Positions 50,206-58,455 of a DNA stretch of 64,000 nt are shown here, piece by piece. Position 1 is the first letter of the stretch. Every line of letters starts with the position of its first letter. Source of the DNA: Pseudoclavibacter triregionum (GTDB lineage Bacteria; Actinomycetota; Actinomycetes; Actinomycetales; Microbacteriaceae); the NCBI GenBank assembly GCA_910822395.1, contig OU365335.1, positions 1,612,001 through 1,676,000 of the forward strand, given 5' to 3'. A program made the position numbers and the translations under genes. Under the pieces are notes generated by a model. It ran no database searches. It worked only from the letters and a program-made list of their open reading frames with translations, and was not told the origin of the DNA.

Positions 50206-51173
50206 CCACCGTGACCATGGCCGCGGCCCTCAACCAGGCCCTGCGCGACTCGCTCGCCGAGGACCCGAGCGTCCTCATCTTCGGCGAGGACGTCGGCCCG
50301 CTCGGCGGCGTCTTCCGCATCACCGACGGCCTCGCGAAGGAGTTCGGCGACGAGCGCGTCTGGGACTCGCCGCTCGCCGAGGCCGGCATCGTCGGCACCG
50401 CGATCGGCATGGCGATGAACGGGATGCGCCCGGTCGTCGAGATGCAGTTCGACGCCTTCTCGTACCCCGCCTTCGAGCAGATCACCTCGCACGTCGCGAA
50501 GCAGCGCAACCGCACGAAGGGGAACGTGCAGCTGCCGATGGTCATCCGCATCCCCTACGCGGGCGCGATCGGCGGCGTCGAGCACCACAGCGACTCGTCC
50601 GAGGCCTACTGGACGCACACGCCGGGCCTCACGGTCATGACGCCCTCGAACCCGGCCGACGCCTACTCGATGCTCCGCGAGGCCATCACGTCGGACGACC
50701 CGGTGCTCTTCCTCGAGCCGAAGTCGCGCTACTGGACGAAGGCCGAGCTCGAGCTGCCCGTGCAGACCGAGCCCGCCTCGAAGGCGAAGGTGCTCCAGGA
50801 GGGCACCGACGTGACGCTCCTCGCGTACGGCCCGACCGTCGCGACGGCGCTCCAGGCCGCGAAGCTCGGCGCGGAGGAGGGCCTCTCGGTCGAGGTCGTC
50901 GACCTCCGCTCGCTCTCGCCCTTCGACGACGAGACCGTCGGCGCCTCGGTGCGCAAGACCGGCCGCGCCGCGGTCATCCACGAGGCGCACGAGTTCTGCG
51001 GGTACGGGGCCGAGGTCGCCGCGCGCACGACGGAGCGGAACTTCTTCCACCTCCACGCGCCGATCCTCCGCATCACCGGATTCGACATCCCCTACCCGGC
51101 GCCGAAGCTCGAGCGCTACTACCTGCCCACCGCCGAGCGCGTGCTCGCGGCCCTCGACACCTGGGAGTGGTGA
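50202..51173 (+). CDS. 2-oxoacid dehydrogenase E1 component, beta subunit
   Basis: 323 aa. Starts (L)TTVTMAAALNQALRDSLAED; typical features are LIFGEDVGPLGGVFRITDGL, DSPLAEAGIVGTAIGMAMNG, the GGVEHHSDSSEAYWTHTPGL active-site segment and VEVVDLRSLSPFDDETVGAS. Start choice: TTG at 50202 has GGAGG exactly 6 nt upstream and forms a TTGA overlap with the E1alpha stop; GTG 50211 and ATG 50217 are less well placed. Forms the alpha2beta2 E1 with the preceding gene. Confidence 0.92.
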   Translation: MTTVTMAAALNQALRDSLAEDPSVLIFGEDVGPLGGVFRITDGLAKEFGDERVWDSPLAEAGIVGTAIGMAMNGMRPVVEMQFDAFSYPAFEQITSHVAKQRNRTKGNVQLPMVIRIPYAGAIGGVEHHSDSSEAYWTHTPGLTVMTPSNPADAYSMLREAITSDDPVLFLEPKSRYWTKAELELPVQTEPASKAKVLQEGTDVTLLAYGPTVATALQAAKLGAEEGLSVEVVDLRSLSPFDDETVGASVRKTGRAAVIHEAHEFCGYGAEVAARTTERNFFHLHAPILRITGFDIPYPAPKLERYYLPTAERVLAALDTWEW

Positions 51174-51175
51174 CC

Positions 51176-52654
51176 ATGGCGAAGACCTTCCACCTGCCGG
51201 ACCTCGGCGAGGGCCTCACCGAGGCGAGCATCGTGAGCTGGCACGTCGCCGTCGGCGACACCGTGGCCGTCGACCAGCCGATCGTCGAGGTCGAGTCGGC
51301 CAAGGCCGTCGTCGAGCTGCCCTGCCCCTACGCGGGCACGGTCGTCGAGCTGCACGGCGGCCCGGGCGACGTCATCCACCTCGACGGGCCGCTCATCACG
51401 GTCGACACGGGCGACGGATCGTCGGAGGCCGCGCCGTCCGCGGCTCCCGCCGCCGCTCCCGCCCCGGGCGCCGAGTTCGCGGCCGAGCAGGCCCCGGCCC
51501 CGGACGACTCGGCGACGCACGCCGGCTCCGGCGCGGTGCTCGTCGGCTACGGCACGAGCGAAGACACGACCCGCCTCAAGCGCCCCGAGGGCGGCCGCTT
51601 CGGCGGGCGCCGCGGAAAGCACGCGGGCGGGGCGGAGCCGGCCTCGGCGCAGGCTCAGCAGGCGCAGGCTCAGCAGGCTCCGGCGCAGCAGGCGCCCGCC
51701 GCCGCGCTCGTCGACGAGTCGCGCAACAGCCCCGTCGTCTCGCCGATCGTCCGCCGCCTCGCGCGCGACGCCGGCTTCGACGCCTCGCACCTGCAGGGCG
51801 GCGAGGACGGGATCGTCCGCCGCGAGCACGTCGAGCGCGCGATCGCGCAGCTCGGCGGGCAGCCCGCGCAGGCCGCGCCCGCCGCGGCTCCGGCCGCGCA
51901 GGGGGCCCCGGCGCAGGCGTCGGCCCCGGCCCCGGCCCCGGCATCCGCCCCCGCCGGCCCCGCCGACGAGATCACCGAGATCCCGCTCACGGGCCTGCGC
52001 GCCGTCGTCGCCGAGCGCCTCTCGCGCTCGCGCCGCGAGATCCCCGAGGCGACGATCTGGCTCGAGGTCGACGTCACCGAGACGATGGCGCTGCGCGCCT
52101 CGCTCAAGGAGCAGACGGGCGAGCGCTTCTCGATGGCCTCGATCGTCGGCCGCTTCGCCCTCGCGGGCCTGCGCCGCCACCCGGTCCTCAACTCGACGAT
52201 GTCCGAGGACGGCCGCACGATCCTCCAGCACTCCACGGTGAACCTCGGGCTCGCCGCCCAGACGGAGCGGGGCCTCGTCGTCCCGGTCATCCACGGCGCG
52301 AGCGCGATGTCGCTGCGGGGCCTCCGCGACGCGATCGACGAGATCGCGCAGACCCCGGGCGGCGTCTTCCCGCCGGCGAAGCTGCAGGGCGCGACCTTCA
52401 CGCTCAACAACTACGGCGGCTTCGGCGTCGACGGCTCGGCGCCGATCCTCAACCAGCCCGAGGTCGCGATGCTCGGCATCGGCCGCGTCATCGACAAGCC
52501 GTGGGTCGTCGACGGCGAGCTCGCGATCCGCAAGATCGCCACGCTCACCTTCGTGTTCGACCACCGCGTCTGCGACGGCGACACGGCGAGCGGCTTCCTC
52601 ACCTTCGTGGCGGGCTGCCTCGAGTCCCCGACCCGCGCGCTCGCCGACCTCTAG
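51176..52654 (+). CDS. 2-oxoacid dehydrogenase E2 (dihydrolipoyl acyltransferase)
   Basis: 492 aa. One lipoyl domain (residues 1-80; lipoyl Lys in EVESAKAVVEL), an Ala/Gln/Pro linker, the E1/E3-binding domain (VSPIVRRLARDAGFDASHLQ, near 180-220), a second linker and the catalytic domain with the terminal motif FVFDHRVCDGDTASGF. It transfers the acyl group from the lipoyl arm to CoA and forms the core of the complex. ATG at 51176 has GGGAG 8 nt upstream; an in-frame GTG at 51170 overlaps the E1beta stop and is an alternative. The E3 gene is not in the cluster. Confidence 0.92.
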   Translation: MAKTFHLPDLGEGLTEASIVSWHVAVGDTVAVDQPIVEVESAKAVVELPCPYAGTVVELHGGPGDVIHLDGPLITVDTGDGSSEAAPSAAPAAAPAPGAEFAAEQAPAPDDSATHAGSGAVLVGYGTSEDTTRLKRPEGGRFGGRRGKHAGGAEPASAQAQQAQAQQAPAQQAPAAALVDESRNSPVVSPIVRRLARDAGFDASHLQGGEDGIVRREHVERAIAQLGGQPAQAAPAAAPAAQGAPAQASAPAPAPASAPAGPADEITEIPLTGLRAVVAERLSRSRREIPEATIWLEVDVTETMALRASLKEQTGERFSMASIVGRFALAGLRRHPVLNSTMSEDGRTILQHSTVNLGLAAQTERGLVVPVIHGASAMSLRGLRDAIDEIAQTPGGVFPPAKLQGATFTLNNYGGFGVDGSAPILNQPEVAMLGIGRVIDKPWVVDGELAIRKIATLTFVFDHRVCDGDTASGFLTFVAGCLESPTRALADL

Positions 52655-52669
52655 GTCGCGATCGCGCGC

Positions 52670-52699
52670 GGCCCGCGATGCTGGGGAGCATCGCGGGCC
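52670..52699. terminator. Terminator after E2 gene
   Basis: GGCCCGCGATGCT and AGCATCGCGGGCC, 13 bp perfect, loop GGGG, 16 nt beyond the stop. Confidence 0.85.
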
Positions 52700-52701
52700 C
52701 C

Positions 52702-52737
52702 GGCGCGGCGGCACGGCTTCGGCCGGGCCGCCGCGCC
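52702..52737. terminator. Second hairpin between convergent genes
   Basis: GGCGCGGCGGC and GCCGCCGCGCC, 11 bp, 14-nt loop. It probably serves the minus-strand Lrp gene, giving one terminator per direction. Confidence 0.65.
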
Positions 52738-52804
52738 CTCGTCTTCGGGGGAGCGGCGCCGGCGTCCGCGATGTCGATCGCGGGATGGCCGGGGGAGCGC
52801 GGCC

Positions 52805-53350
52805 CTAGCTCGCGCGCGCCCGCGGCTCGGCCTCGGCGTCCTCGCCGTCCCCGGCGTCTTCGCGCCCTTCGGCGCCGGCATCCGCCCCGCACGCCTTCTC
52901 GAAGAGCTCGAGGGTGCGGTTCTGCAGGTGCGAGCGGAGCACGATCGAGCTCGTCGTGCGCGTCACGGCGGGGATCGCCGCGATCTCGTCGAAGACGCGC
53001 TGGAGATCCTGGTTCGAGCGCGCGACGATCCGCATCGAGACGTCGAAGTCGCCCGTGACCGTGTAGAGGTCCAGCACCTCGGGGATGCGCGCGAGATCCT
53101 GCATGAACGAGTCGTGGCCGTGCCGCTGGTCGATGAGCACGCGGCACAGCGCCGTGATCGGATACCCGAACTGCGAGGGGTCGAGGATCGGCACGATCCC
53201 CTGCACCACGCCCGCCTGGTGCAGCCGCTGCAGGCGCGCCTGGATGGTCGGCCGCGCGACGCCGAGGCGCTTCGCGGCCTGGACGATGCTCGTGCCGGGC
53301 TCGCGCGTGTAGAGCTCGACGAGCCGATAGTCGAGGGGATCGACGGCCAT
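52805..53350 (-). CDS. Lrp/AsnC-family regulator divergent from the aminotransferase gene
   Basis: 181 aa. Helix-turn-helix (YRLVELYTREPGTSIVQAAK, then RLGVARPTIQARLQRL) and RAM domain (PEVLDLYTVTGDFDVSMRIV), followed by an acidic tail absent from typical Lrp proteins. It faces an aminotransferase and an amino-acid-type ABC importer across a 290-bp region with repeated sequence motifs, so it most likely controls those genes and itself in response to an aromatic amino acid (inference). Confidence 0.9.
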   Translation of the reverse strand: MAVDPLDYRLVELYTREPGTSIVQAAKRLGVARPTIQARLQRLHQAGVVQGIVPILDPSQFGYPITALCRVLIDQRHGHDSFMQDLARIPEVLDLYTVTGDFDVSMRIVARSNQDLQRVFDEIAAIPAVTRTTSSIVLRSHLQNRTLELFEKACGADAGAEGREDAGDGEDAEAEPRARAS

Positions 53351-53639
53351 GTGACCTCCAACGGTCGCTCTTCCGTGGGCGCGGCGGCCGCCGGCGGGGC
53401 ACCCGGACGACGCTGTCCCGGCTGGCCGGAGGGGCTCGACGCGCCCTCATCGGGACGCTTGGCGCGTCCAGGGTCGGGACGCCTGGCAACATGTATACCC
53501 GAAACCGGGCGATGGTGGGCAGAAATCCCGAAACCCGCCCGACGTAGTGGTCGGCTTGCCAAGGCGGGGGCGCCTGACTATTCTCATCGGGATCCCAGGC
53601 AGAGTCGCCTGGATCCCCAGCCACGAGCCAGGAGTCCGA
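53351..53639. promoter_or_regulatory. Divergent control region, Lrp regulator and aminotransferase
   Basis: GGGACGCYTGG occurs twice as a direct repeat (53452-53462 and 53476-53486) with an inverted GCGTCC between them (53464-53469). CCCGAAACC occurs twice (53498-53506 and 53527-53535). Spacing of roughly 24 and 29 bp is close to two or three helical turns, as for cooperative Lrp binding. TATACA on the minus strand near 53493 may be the regulator's -10 box. Confidence 0.55.
53556..53584 (+). promoter_or_regulatory. Promoter of the aminotransferase gene
   Basis: TTGCCA (-35, 53556-53561), 17-bp spacer, TATTCT (-10, 53579-53584). Predicted start near 53591, leader about 50 nt, containing the arms GGATCCCAGGC (53590-53600) and GCCTGGATCC (53607-53616), which form a hairpin at the 5' end of the message. 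Confidence 0.75.
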
Positions 53640-54695
53640 ATGATCCGCCAGCGCGACGCCCTCTCGAGCCTCCCCAGCTACAAGCAGGGCGCGGCTCCCG
53701 AGACGGCCGACATCGTGAAGCTCTCCTCGAACGAGAACCCGTACGAGCCGCTCGCCTCCGTCCGCCAGGCGATCGCCGCCGAGCTCGAGCGCATCAACCT
53801 CTACCCGGACATGGGCGCCACGCAGCTGCGCCAGCGCCTCGCCGAGCAGTACGGCGTCGACCCGATGTGCCTCTCCTTCGGCGCGGGCTCGGTCGAGGTC
53901 GCCTCGCAGCTCGTCTCGGCCTGCGCGGGGGAGGGCGACGAGGTCCTCTTCGCCTGGCGCTCCTTCGAGGCCTACCCGATCATCGCGACGACGAACGGCG
54001 CGACGCCGGTCAAGGTGCCGCTCACGGCCGACGAGCGCCACGACCTCGACGCGATGGCCGCCGCGATCACCGACCGCACGCGCATCATCTTCCTCTGCAA
54101 CCCGAACAACCCGACCGGCGCGACGATGACGCGCGACGAGGTCGAGGCGTTCATGCAGAAGGTGCCGAAGGACATCCTCGTCGTCATCGACGAGGCGTAC
54201 GAGCACTTCAACCGCGACCCCGAGACGGCCATCGGCGCCGACTTCTTCGGCCGCTACGAGAACGTCGCCGTGCTCCACACCTTCTCGAAGGCCTACGGCC
54301 TCGCGGGCCTGCGCATCGGCTACGCGATCGCGCCGCTCGAGGTCGCCGACAACCTCCGCAAGGTCGCCGTCCCCTTCGCCGTCACGGCCCTCGCCCAGAC
54401 CGCCGCCCTCGCCTCGCTCGACGCAGAGGACGAGCTCGACGAGCGCGTCGAGAAGCTCGTCGCCGAGCGCGGCCGCGTCATCGAGGCCGTCCGCGGCCAG
54501 GGCTGGAAGGTCGTCGACTCGCAGGCGAACTTCCTCTGGCTCCGCGCCGGCGACGACACGGAGCGCATCGTGGGGATCCTCCTCGAGCACGGCGTCATCG
54601 CGCGCCCGTTCCTCGGCGAGGGCATCCGCATCACGATCGGCGAGCCGGACGCGAACGACCGCGTCATCGCGGCGCTCGCCGAGGCCCGCCAGTAG
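53640..54695 (+). CDS. Histidinol-phosphate/aromatic aminotransferase (class I/II PLP)
   Basis: 351 aa. HisC-like features: KLSSNENPYEPLASVRQAIA, LYPDMGATQLRQRLAEQYGV, CNPNNPTGATMTRDEVEAFM, VVIDEAYEHF and the PLP-binding Lys in TFSKAYGLAGLRIGYAIAP, ending with the FLGEGIRITIGEPDANDRVI motif. No other his gene is near. Its own Lrp regulator and a TrpXYZ-type importer downstream argue for an aromatic amino-acid aminotransferase (Pat), as known for HisC paralogues in corynebacteria. AGGAG lies 5 nt before the ATG. Confidence 0.88.
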   Translation: MIRQRDALSSLPSYKQGAAPETADIVKLSSNENPYEPLASVRQAIAAELERINLYPDMGATQLRQRLAEQYGVDPMCLSFGAGSVEVASQLVSACAGEGDEVLFAWRSFEAYPIIATTNGATPVKVPLTADERHDLDAMAAAITDRTRIIFLCNPNNPTGATMTRDEVEAFMQKVPKDILVVIDEAYEHFNRDPETAIGADFFGRYENVAVLHTFSKAYGLAGLRIGYAIAPLEVADNLRKVAVPFAVTALAQTAALASLDAEDELDERVEKLVAERGRVIEAVRGQGWKVVDSQANFLWLRAGDDTERIVGILLEHGVIARPFLGEGIRITIGEPDANDRVIAALAEARQ

Positions 54696-54700
54696 ACCAC

Positions 54701-54728
54701 GGGGGCGGATCGTCGACGACCCGCCCCC
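54701..54728 (+). terminator. Terminator after the aminotransferase gene
   Basis: GGGGGCGG and CCGCCCCC with a 12-nt, itself palindromic, loop (ATCGTCGACGAC). Confidence 0.65.
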
Positions 54729-54746
54729 GGCCACGGCCAGCCGCCC

Positions 54747-54789
54747 TGCTGCGAGGGGCGGGGCAGCCTTCCACCGGACCCTCGCAGCA
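54747..54789 (+). promoter_or_regulatory. Hairpin in the region before the ABC importer operon
   Basis: TGCTGCGAGGG and CCCTCGCAGCA, 11 bp perfect with a 21-nt loop, 125 nt before the binding-protein gene. If transcribed it is a stable leader structure; it could also be a second terminator of the upstream gene. No leader peptide or riboswitch class is recognisable. Confidence 0.45.
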
Positions 54790-54913
54790 CCACCGCACCA
54801 CCCACATCACGCACCGCCGAGGACCGTCGGGCGCATCCCGCGCACGGCGGCCCGCCCCCCCCACCACACCGCCGCAACGTCGCGGCATCACGCCGCACGA
54901 CAAAGGAGTCATC

Positions 54914-55927
54914 ATGCGACGCTTCTCCAAGTACATGAGCGCGGCCGCCCTCGTGGCAGCCGGCGCCCTCAGCCTCACCGCCTGCTCGGGCGGCGGCGCG
55001 ACGGGCACGACGCCGGGCGCCACGGGCGCTGCCGGCGGGTCGGACAAGACCTACCAGATCGGCATCTCGCAGCTCGTCCAGCACCCGGCGCTCGACGCCG
55101 CCGCGAAGGGCTTCCAGGAGGCCTTCGACGAGGCCGGCATCAAGGCCGACTTCGACATCCAGAACGCCAACGGCGAGCAGGCCACGGCCACGACGATCGC
55201 CCAGGGCTTCCAGACGGCGAACAAGGACCTCGTCCTCGCCATCGCGACGCCCGCCGCGCAGTCGGCCGCGCAGTCGATCACCTCGATCCCGGTGCTCTTC
55301 ACGGCCGTCACCGACCCGGTCTCGGCCGGCCTCGTCGACTCGGCCGACAAGCCGGGCGGCAACGTCACCGGCACGACCGACATGAACCCGGTCGCCGAGC
55401 AGCTCGCCCTCATCAAGGAGATCGTCCCGACCGTGAAGACGATCGGCATCATCTACTCCTCGGGCGAGGTGAACTCGGAGGTCCAGGTCAAGCTCGCGCA
55501 GGAGGCCGCCGCCGGCCTCGGCGTCACGATCAAGGAGGCCACGGTCACGAACTCGGGCGAGGTCGCCACGGCCGCCCAGTCGCTCGGCCAGGTCGACGCG
55601 ATCTACATCCCGACCGACAACCGCGTGACCGAGGCGTTCGAGACCGTCGTCCAGTACGGCGAGCAGAACAAGATCCCGGTCTTCGGCTCGGAGACGAACC
55701 AGGTGAACCGCGGCGCGATCGCGACGCTCGGCCTCGACTACGAGAAGCTCGGCAAGCAGACCGGCGAGATGGCCATCCGCATCCTCACCGAGGGCGCCGA
55801 CCCGGCCTCGATGCCCGTCGAGCAGCTCACCGAGTTCCTCCTCACCATCAACCCCGATGCGGCCGGCCGCATGGGCGTCACGATCCCCGACGCGGTCACG
55901 AGCCGCGCCGACGAGACCGTCAAGTAG
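54914..55927 (+). CDS. ABC importer substrate-binding lipoprotein (TrpX/BMP-like family)
   Basis: 337 aa. Signal peptide and lipobox LSLTACSGGG (Cys near residue 24). The mature part is a type I binding protein of the family named for TrpX: YQIGISQLVQHPALDAAAKG, DFDIQNANGEQATATTIAQG, VLFTAVTDPVSAGLVDSADK, PGGNVTGTTDMNPVAEQLAL, IPTDNRVTEAF and GALD-type LGLDYEKLGKQTGEMAIRIL. Members bind tryptophan or other aromatic amino acids. AAAGGAG 5 nt before the ATG is the strongest ribosome site in the window. First gene of a three-gene importer. Confidence 0.92.
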   Translation: MRRFSKYMSAAALVAAGALSLTACSGGGATGTTPGATGAAGGSDKTYQIGISQLVQHPALDAAAKGFQEAFDEAGIKADFDIQNANGEQATATTIAQGFQTANKDLVLAIATPAAQSAAQSITSIPVLFTAVTDPVSAGLVDSADKPGGNVTGTTDMNPVAEQLALIKEIVPTVKTIGIIYSSGEVNSEVQVKLAQEAAAGLGVTIKEATVTNSGEVATAAQSLGQVDAIYIPTDNRVTEAFETVVQYGEQNKIPVFGSETNQVNRGAIATLGLDYEKLGKQTGEMAIRILTEGADPASMPVEQLTEFLLTINPDAAGRMGVTIPDAVTSRADETVK

Positions 55928-55969
55928 CCGGCAGATCGCCAGCACGCAGCCAACGGAGACGACACCGAA

Positions 55970-57004
55970 ATGATCGGCACCCTCGAACTGGGGCTCCTCT
56001 ACGCCGTCGTGGCGTTCGGGGTGTACCTCACGTTCCGAGTCCTCGACTTCCCCGACCTCACGGTCGACGGCAGCTTCACGACGGGAGGCGCCGTCGCGGC
56101 GTCGCTCATCGTCGGCGGCGTGAACCCCGTCCTCGCGACCCTCGCGGCCGCGGGGGCGGGGGCCCTGGCGGGCTGCGTCACCGCCCTTCTCCACACGAAG
56201 GGCAAGATCGACGGCCTGCTCTCGGGAATCCTCACGATGATCGCCCTCTGGTCGATCAACCTCCACATCATGGGGAAGTCGAACCTCCCCATGCTCCGCC
56301 TCGACACCGTCTTCACGCCCCTCCAGGACGCGAGGATCATGGGCACCTGGACGAGCGTCGCCCTCCTCGCCGTCGGCGCGATCATCCTCAAGCTCGTCAT
56401 CGACTGGTTCCTGTCGACCGACCTCGGCCTCTCGATCCAGGCGACGGGCAACAACGAGCAGATGATCCGCTCCTTCGGCGTCGACACGCACGGGACGACG
56501 ATCCTCACGCTCGCCCTCTCCAACGCGCTCGTCGCCGCGGGCGGCGCGCTCCTCGCCCAGTACCAGGGCTTCGCGGACATCTCGATGGGCGTCGGCCTCA
56601 TCCTCGTCGGCCTCGCTTCGGTCATCATCGGCCAGGCCATCTTCGGCAACTCGAAGGTGTTCTGGGCGACGCTCGGCGTCCTCGCCGGCGCCGTCCTCTA
56701 CCGCCTCATCATCTTCGGCGCGCTCCAGATGAAGCTCGACCCGAACGACGTGAAGATCATCTCCGCGATCGTCGTCGTCGCCGCGCTCCTCCTCCCGCGC
56801 TGGGGCCTGTTCAAGAACCTCACCCGCAAGCGCGTCGTGCCGGCCCCGCCCGCGCACATGCTCGCCGTCCCGGACGACGAGGGCGCGAGCATGGCGGCCG
56901 AGAAGGGCCACACGGTCGGCATCGACCTCCCCGCCCTCGACGAGACGGGCCGGGCGACCGGCCCCGCGGCCGGCGGCGCCACGGCGACGCAGGAAGGACG
57001 CTAG
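55970..57004 (+). CDS. ABC importer permease (TrpY-like)
   Basis: 344 aa. About nine membrane helices; begins IGTLELGLLYAVVAFGVYLT and carries the family stretches FPDLTVDGSFTTGGAVAASL, KIDGLLSGILTMIALWSINL and FGVDTHGTTILTLALSNALV. The cytoplasmic tail of about 70 residues is not part of the core. It makes the membrane channel of the importer together with the ATPase that starts 2 nt after its stop. Confidence 0.92.
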   Translation: MIGTLELGLLYAVVAFGVYLTFRVLDFPDLTVDGSFTTGGAVAASLIVGGVNPVLATLAAAGAGALAGCVTALLHTKGKIDGLLSGILTMIALWSINLHIMGKSNLPMLRLDTVFTPLQDARIMGTWTSVALLAVGAIILKLVIDWFLSTDLGLSIQATGNNEQMIRSFGVDTHGTTILTLALSNALVAAGGALLAQYQGFADISMGVGLILVGLASVIIGQAIFGNSKVFWATLGVLAGAVLYRLIIFGALQMKLDPNDVKIISAIVVVAALLLPRWGLFKNLTRKRVVPAPPAHMLAVPDDEGASMAAEKGHTVGIDLPALDETGRATGPAAGGATATQEGR

Positions 57005-57006
57005 CC

Positions 57007-57798
57007 ATGCTGCGCATCGACGACATCAAGAAGACGTTCTTCCCCGGCACGGTGAACGAGCGCGTCGCGCTCGCGGGCGTGAGCCTCACGATGAACGAGG
57101 GCGATTTCGTCACCGTCATCGGCTCGAACGGCGCCGGCAAGTCGACGCTCCTCAACGCCATCTCGGGCAAGCTCCCGGTCGACGAGGGCGACATCGCCGT
57201 CGACGACAAGAGCGTGCGGAAGCTCAAGGACCACCAGCGGGCGAAGGTCATCGGCCGAGTGTTCCAGGATCCGATGGCCGGCACGGCGCCCGACCTCACC
57301 ATCGAGCAGAACCTCGCCCTCGCCTACACGCGCGGCACGACGCGCGGCCTCGCGATGGGCGTGACGAACGCCCGCCGCGAGCTCTTCAAGCAGGAGCTCG
57401 TGCAGCTCGAGCTCGGCCTCGAGAACCGCCTCAAGGCGCGCGTGGGCCTGCTCTCGGGCGGCCAGCGCCAGGCGCTCTCGCTGCTCATGGCGAGCTTCAC
57501 CCAGCCGCGCATCCTCCTCCTCGACGAGCACACCGCCGCGCTCGACCCCCAGCGGGCCGCGCACGTCACGAAGCTCACGAAGGAGATCGTGGAGCGCTCG
57601 GGCCTCACGACGCTCATGGTCACGCACAACATGCAGCAGGCGCTCGACCTCGGCAACCGGCTCATCATGATGCACGAGGGCCGGATCATCCTCGAGCTCG
57701 ACGAGCAGGAGAAGAAGACGAAGACCGTCGAGGACCTCCTCGGCGAGTTCTCGAAGATCAAGGGCGCGCAGCTCGACGACAAGACGCTCCTCCAGTAG
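57007..57798 (+). CDS. ABC importer ATPase (TrpZ-like)
   Basis: 263 aa. Walker A GSNGAGKSTLLN (near residue 38), signature LLSGGQRQALSLLM, Walker B RILLLDEHTAALDP and H-loop VTHNMQQALD are all intact. The EHTAALDP variant is typical of the TrpZ group. Drives uptake by the two preceding products. Starts 2 nt after the permease stop. Confidence 0.93.
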   Translation: MLRIDDIKKTFFPGTVNERVALAGVSLTMNEGDFVTVIGSNGAGKSTLLNAISGKLPVDEGDIAVDDKSVRKLKDHQRAKVIGRVFQDPMAGTAPDLTIEQNLALAYTRGTTRGLAMGVTNARRELFKQELVQLELGLENRLKARVGLLSGGQRQALSLLMASFTQPRILLLDEHTAALDPQRAAHVTKLTKEIVERSGLTTLMVTHNMQQALDLGNRLIMMHEGRIILELDEQEKKTKTVEDLLGEFSKIKGAQLDDKTLLQ

Positions 57799-57817
57799 GG
57801 GAGCGGCGCGCGCACGC

Positions 57818-57847
57818 GGCGGGGCGGTCCTTCGGGGCCGCCCCGCC
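57818..57847 (+). terminator. Terminator after the ABC importer operon
   Basis: GGCGGGGCGG and CCGCCCCGCC, 10 bp, with a loop containing TTCG that lets two further G-C pairs form. Confidence 0.8.
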
Positions 57848-57959
57848 GTCGTCGTGCGGGGCGACGACGCCCGCGCGCGGCTGGCGGAGCCATCGGTCTC
57901 GATCTCATCTCGGTGGCCCGAGCGGGGTTCACGGGCGCGCGCGAGCCCGCGGATGCCCG

Positions 57960-57965
57960 TACCCT
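57960..57965 (+). promoter_or_regulatory. -10 box of leaderless promoter
   Basis: TACCCT, 6 nt before the GTG at 57972. Confidence 0.6.
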
Positions 57966-57971
57966 GGTCGG

Positions 57972-58391
57972 GTGACCGCCGCCGCCCGACCGTGCCCCGC
58001 CCTCCAGGGCGCCGCCGACGGGCATCCCGAGGACGGCGTCGTGGCCGCGGCCCTCGGCCGCCGCTGGCCCGAGGCGGCCGCGTGGGGCTTCGGCATCCAC
58101 CTCCTCGCGGGGCTGCCGGCGATCTTCGGCTGGCTCATTGTCGGCTCGGCCGCCCTCGACCTCCTCATGCAGCGCTTCGGCGGCGGCGGACCGCTCCAGG
58201 ACTGGGAGACGCTCGGCGCCTTCATGCCCTTCGGCGTCGGCGCGCTCGTCGTGACGTACCTCCTCGCGGTCGGGGCGTGCCTCCTCATCGCCCGCGCCCG
58301 CCGGCTCGCGCTCTTCACGATGCTCTCGGCCGGATGGCTCGGCTTCGTGCTGCCGTTCTCGGCCTGGCTCCTCTTCACCCTCGGCCGCTAG
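57972..58391 (+). CDS. Small three-helix membrane protein, unknown
   Basis: 139 aa. Three membrane helices (about residues 38-65, 80-105 and 112-135: WGFGIHLLAGLPAIFGWLIV; GVGALVVTYLLAVGACLLIA; LFTMLSAGWLGFVLPFSAWL). No family recognised. GTG start fixed by the TACCCT box 6 nt upstream. Ends 65 nt before the GNAT-AAA+ gene, which has its own promoter. Confidence 0.7.
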   Translation: MTAAARPCPALQGAADGHPEDGVVAAALGRRWPEAAAWGFGIHLLAGLPAIFGWLIVGSAALDLLMQRFGGGGPLQDWETLGAFMPFGVGALVVTYLLAVGACLLIARARRLALFTMLSAGWLGFVLPFSAWLLFTLGR

Positions 58392-58423
58392 CGGCGGCGT
58401 GCGGGAAGGCCCCGCGGGGCCGA

Positions 58424-58429
58424 TACGCT
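58424..58429 (+). promoter_or_regulatory. -10 box for the GNAT-AAA+ gene
   Basis: TACGCT, 26 nt before the ATG, leaving a short leader with GGGAGG 5 nt before the start. A GGCCCCGCGGGGCC palindrome (58408-58421) lies just upstream and may terminate the preceding gene. Confidence 0.5.
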
Positions 58430-58455
58430 TTCAGGGAGGACCAAGGGAGGCCCCC

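Noticed and set aside
53640-54695. Histidine biosynthesis operon member
   Set aside because: No other his gene is linked; the neighbours point to aromatic amino acids, so no hisC symbol was given.
54696-54913. Riboswitch or T-box in front of the ABC importer
   Set aside because: One strong hairpin is present, but no T-box sequence, specifier loop or known aptamer core could be identified.
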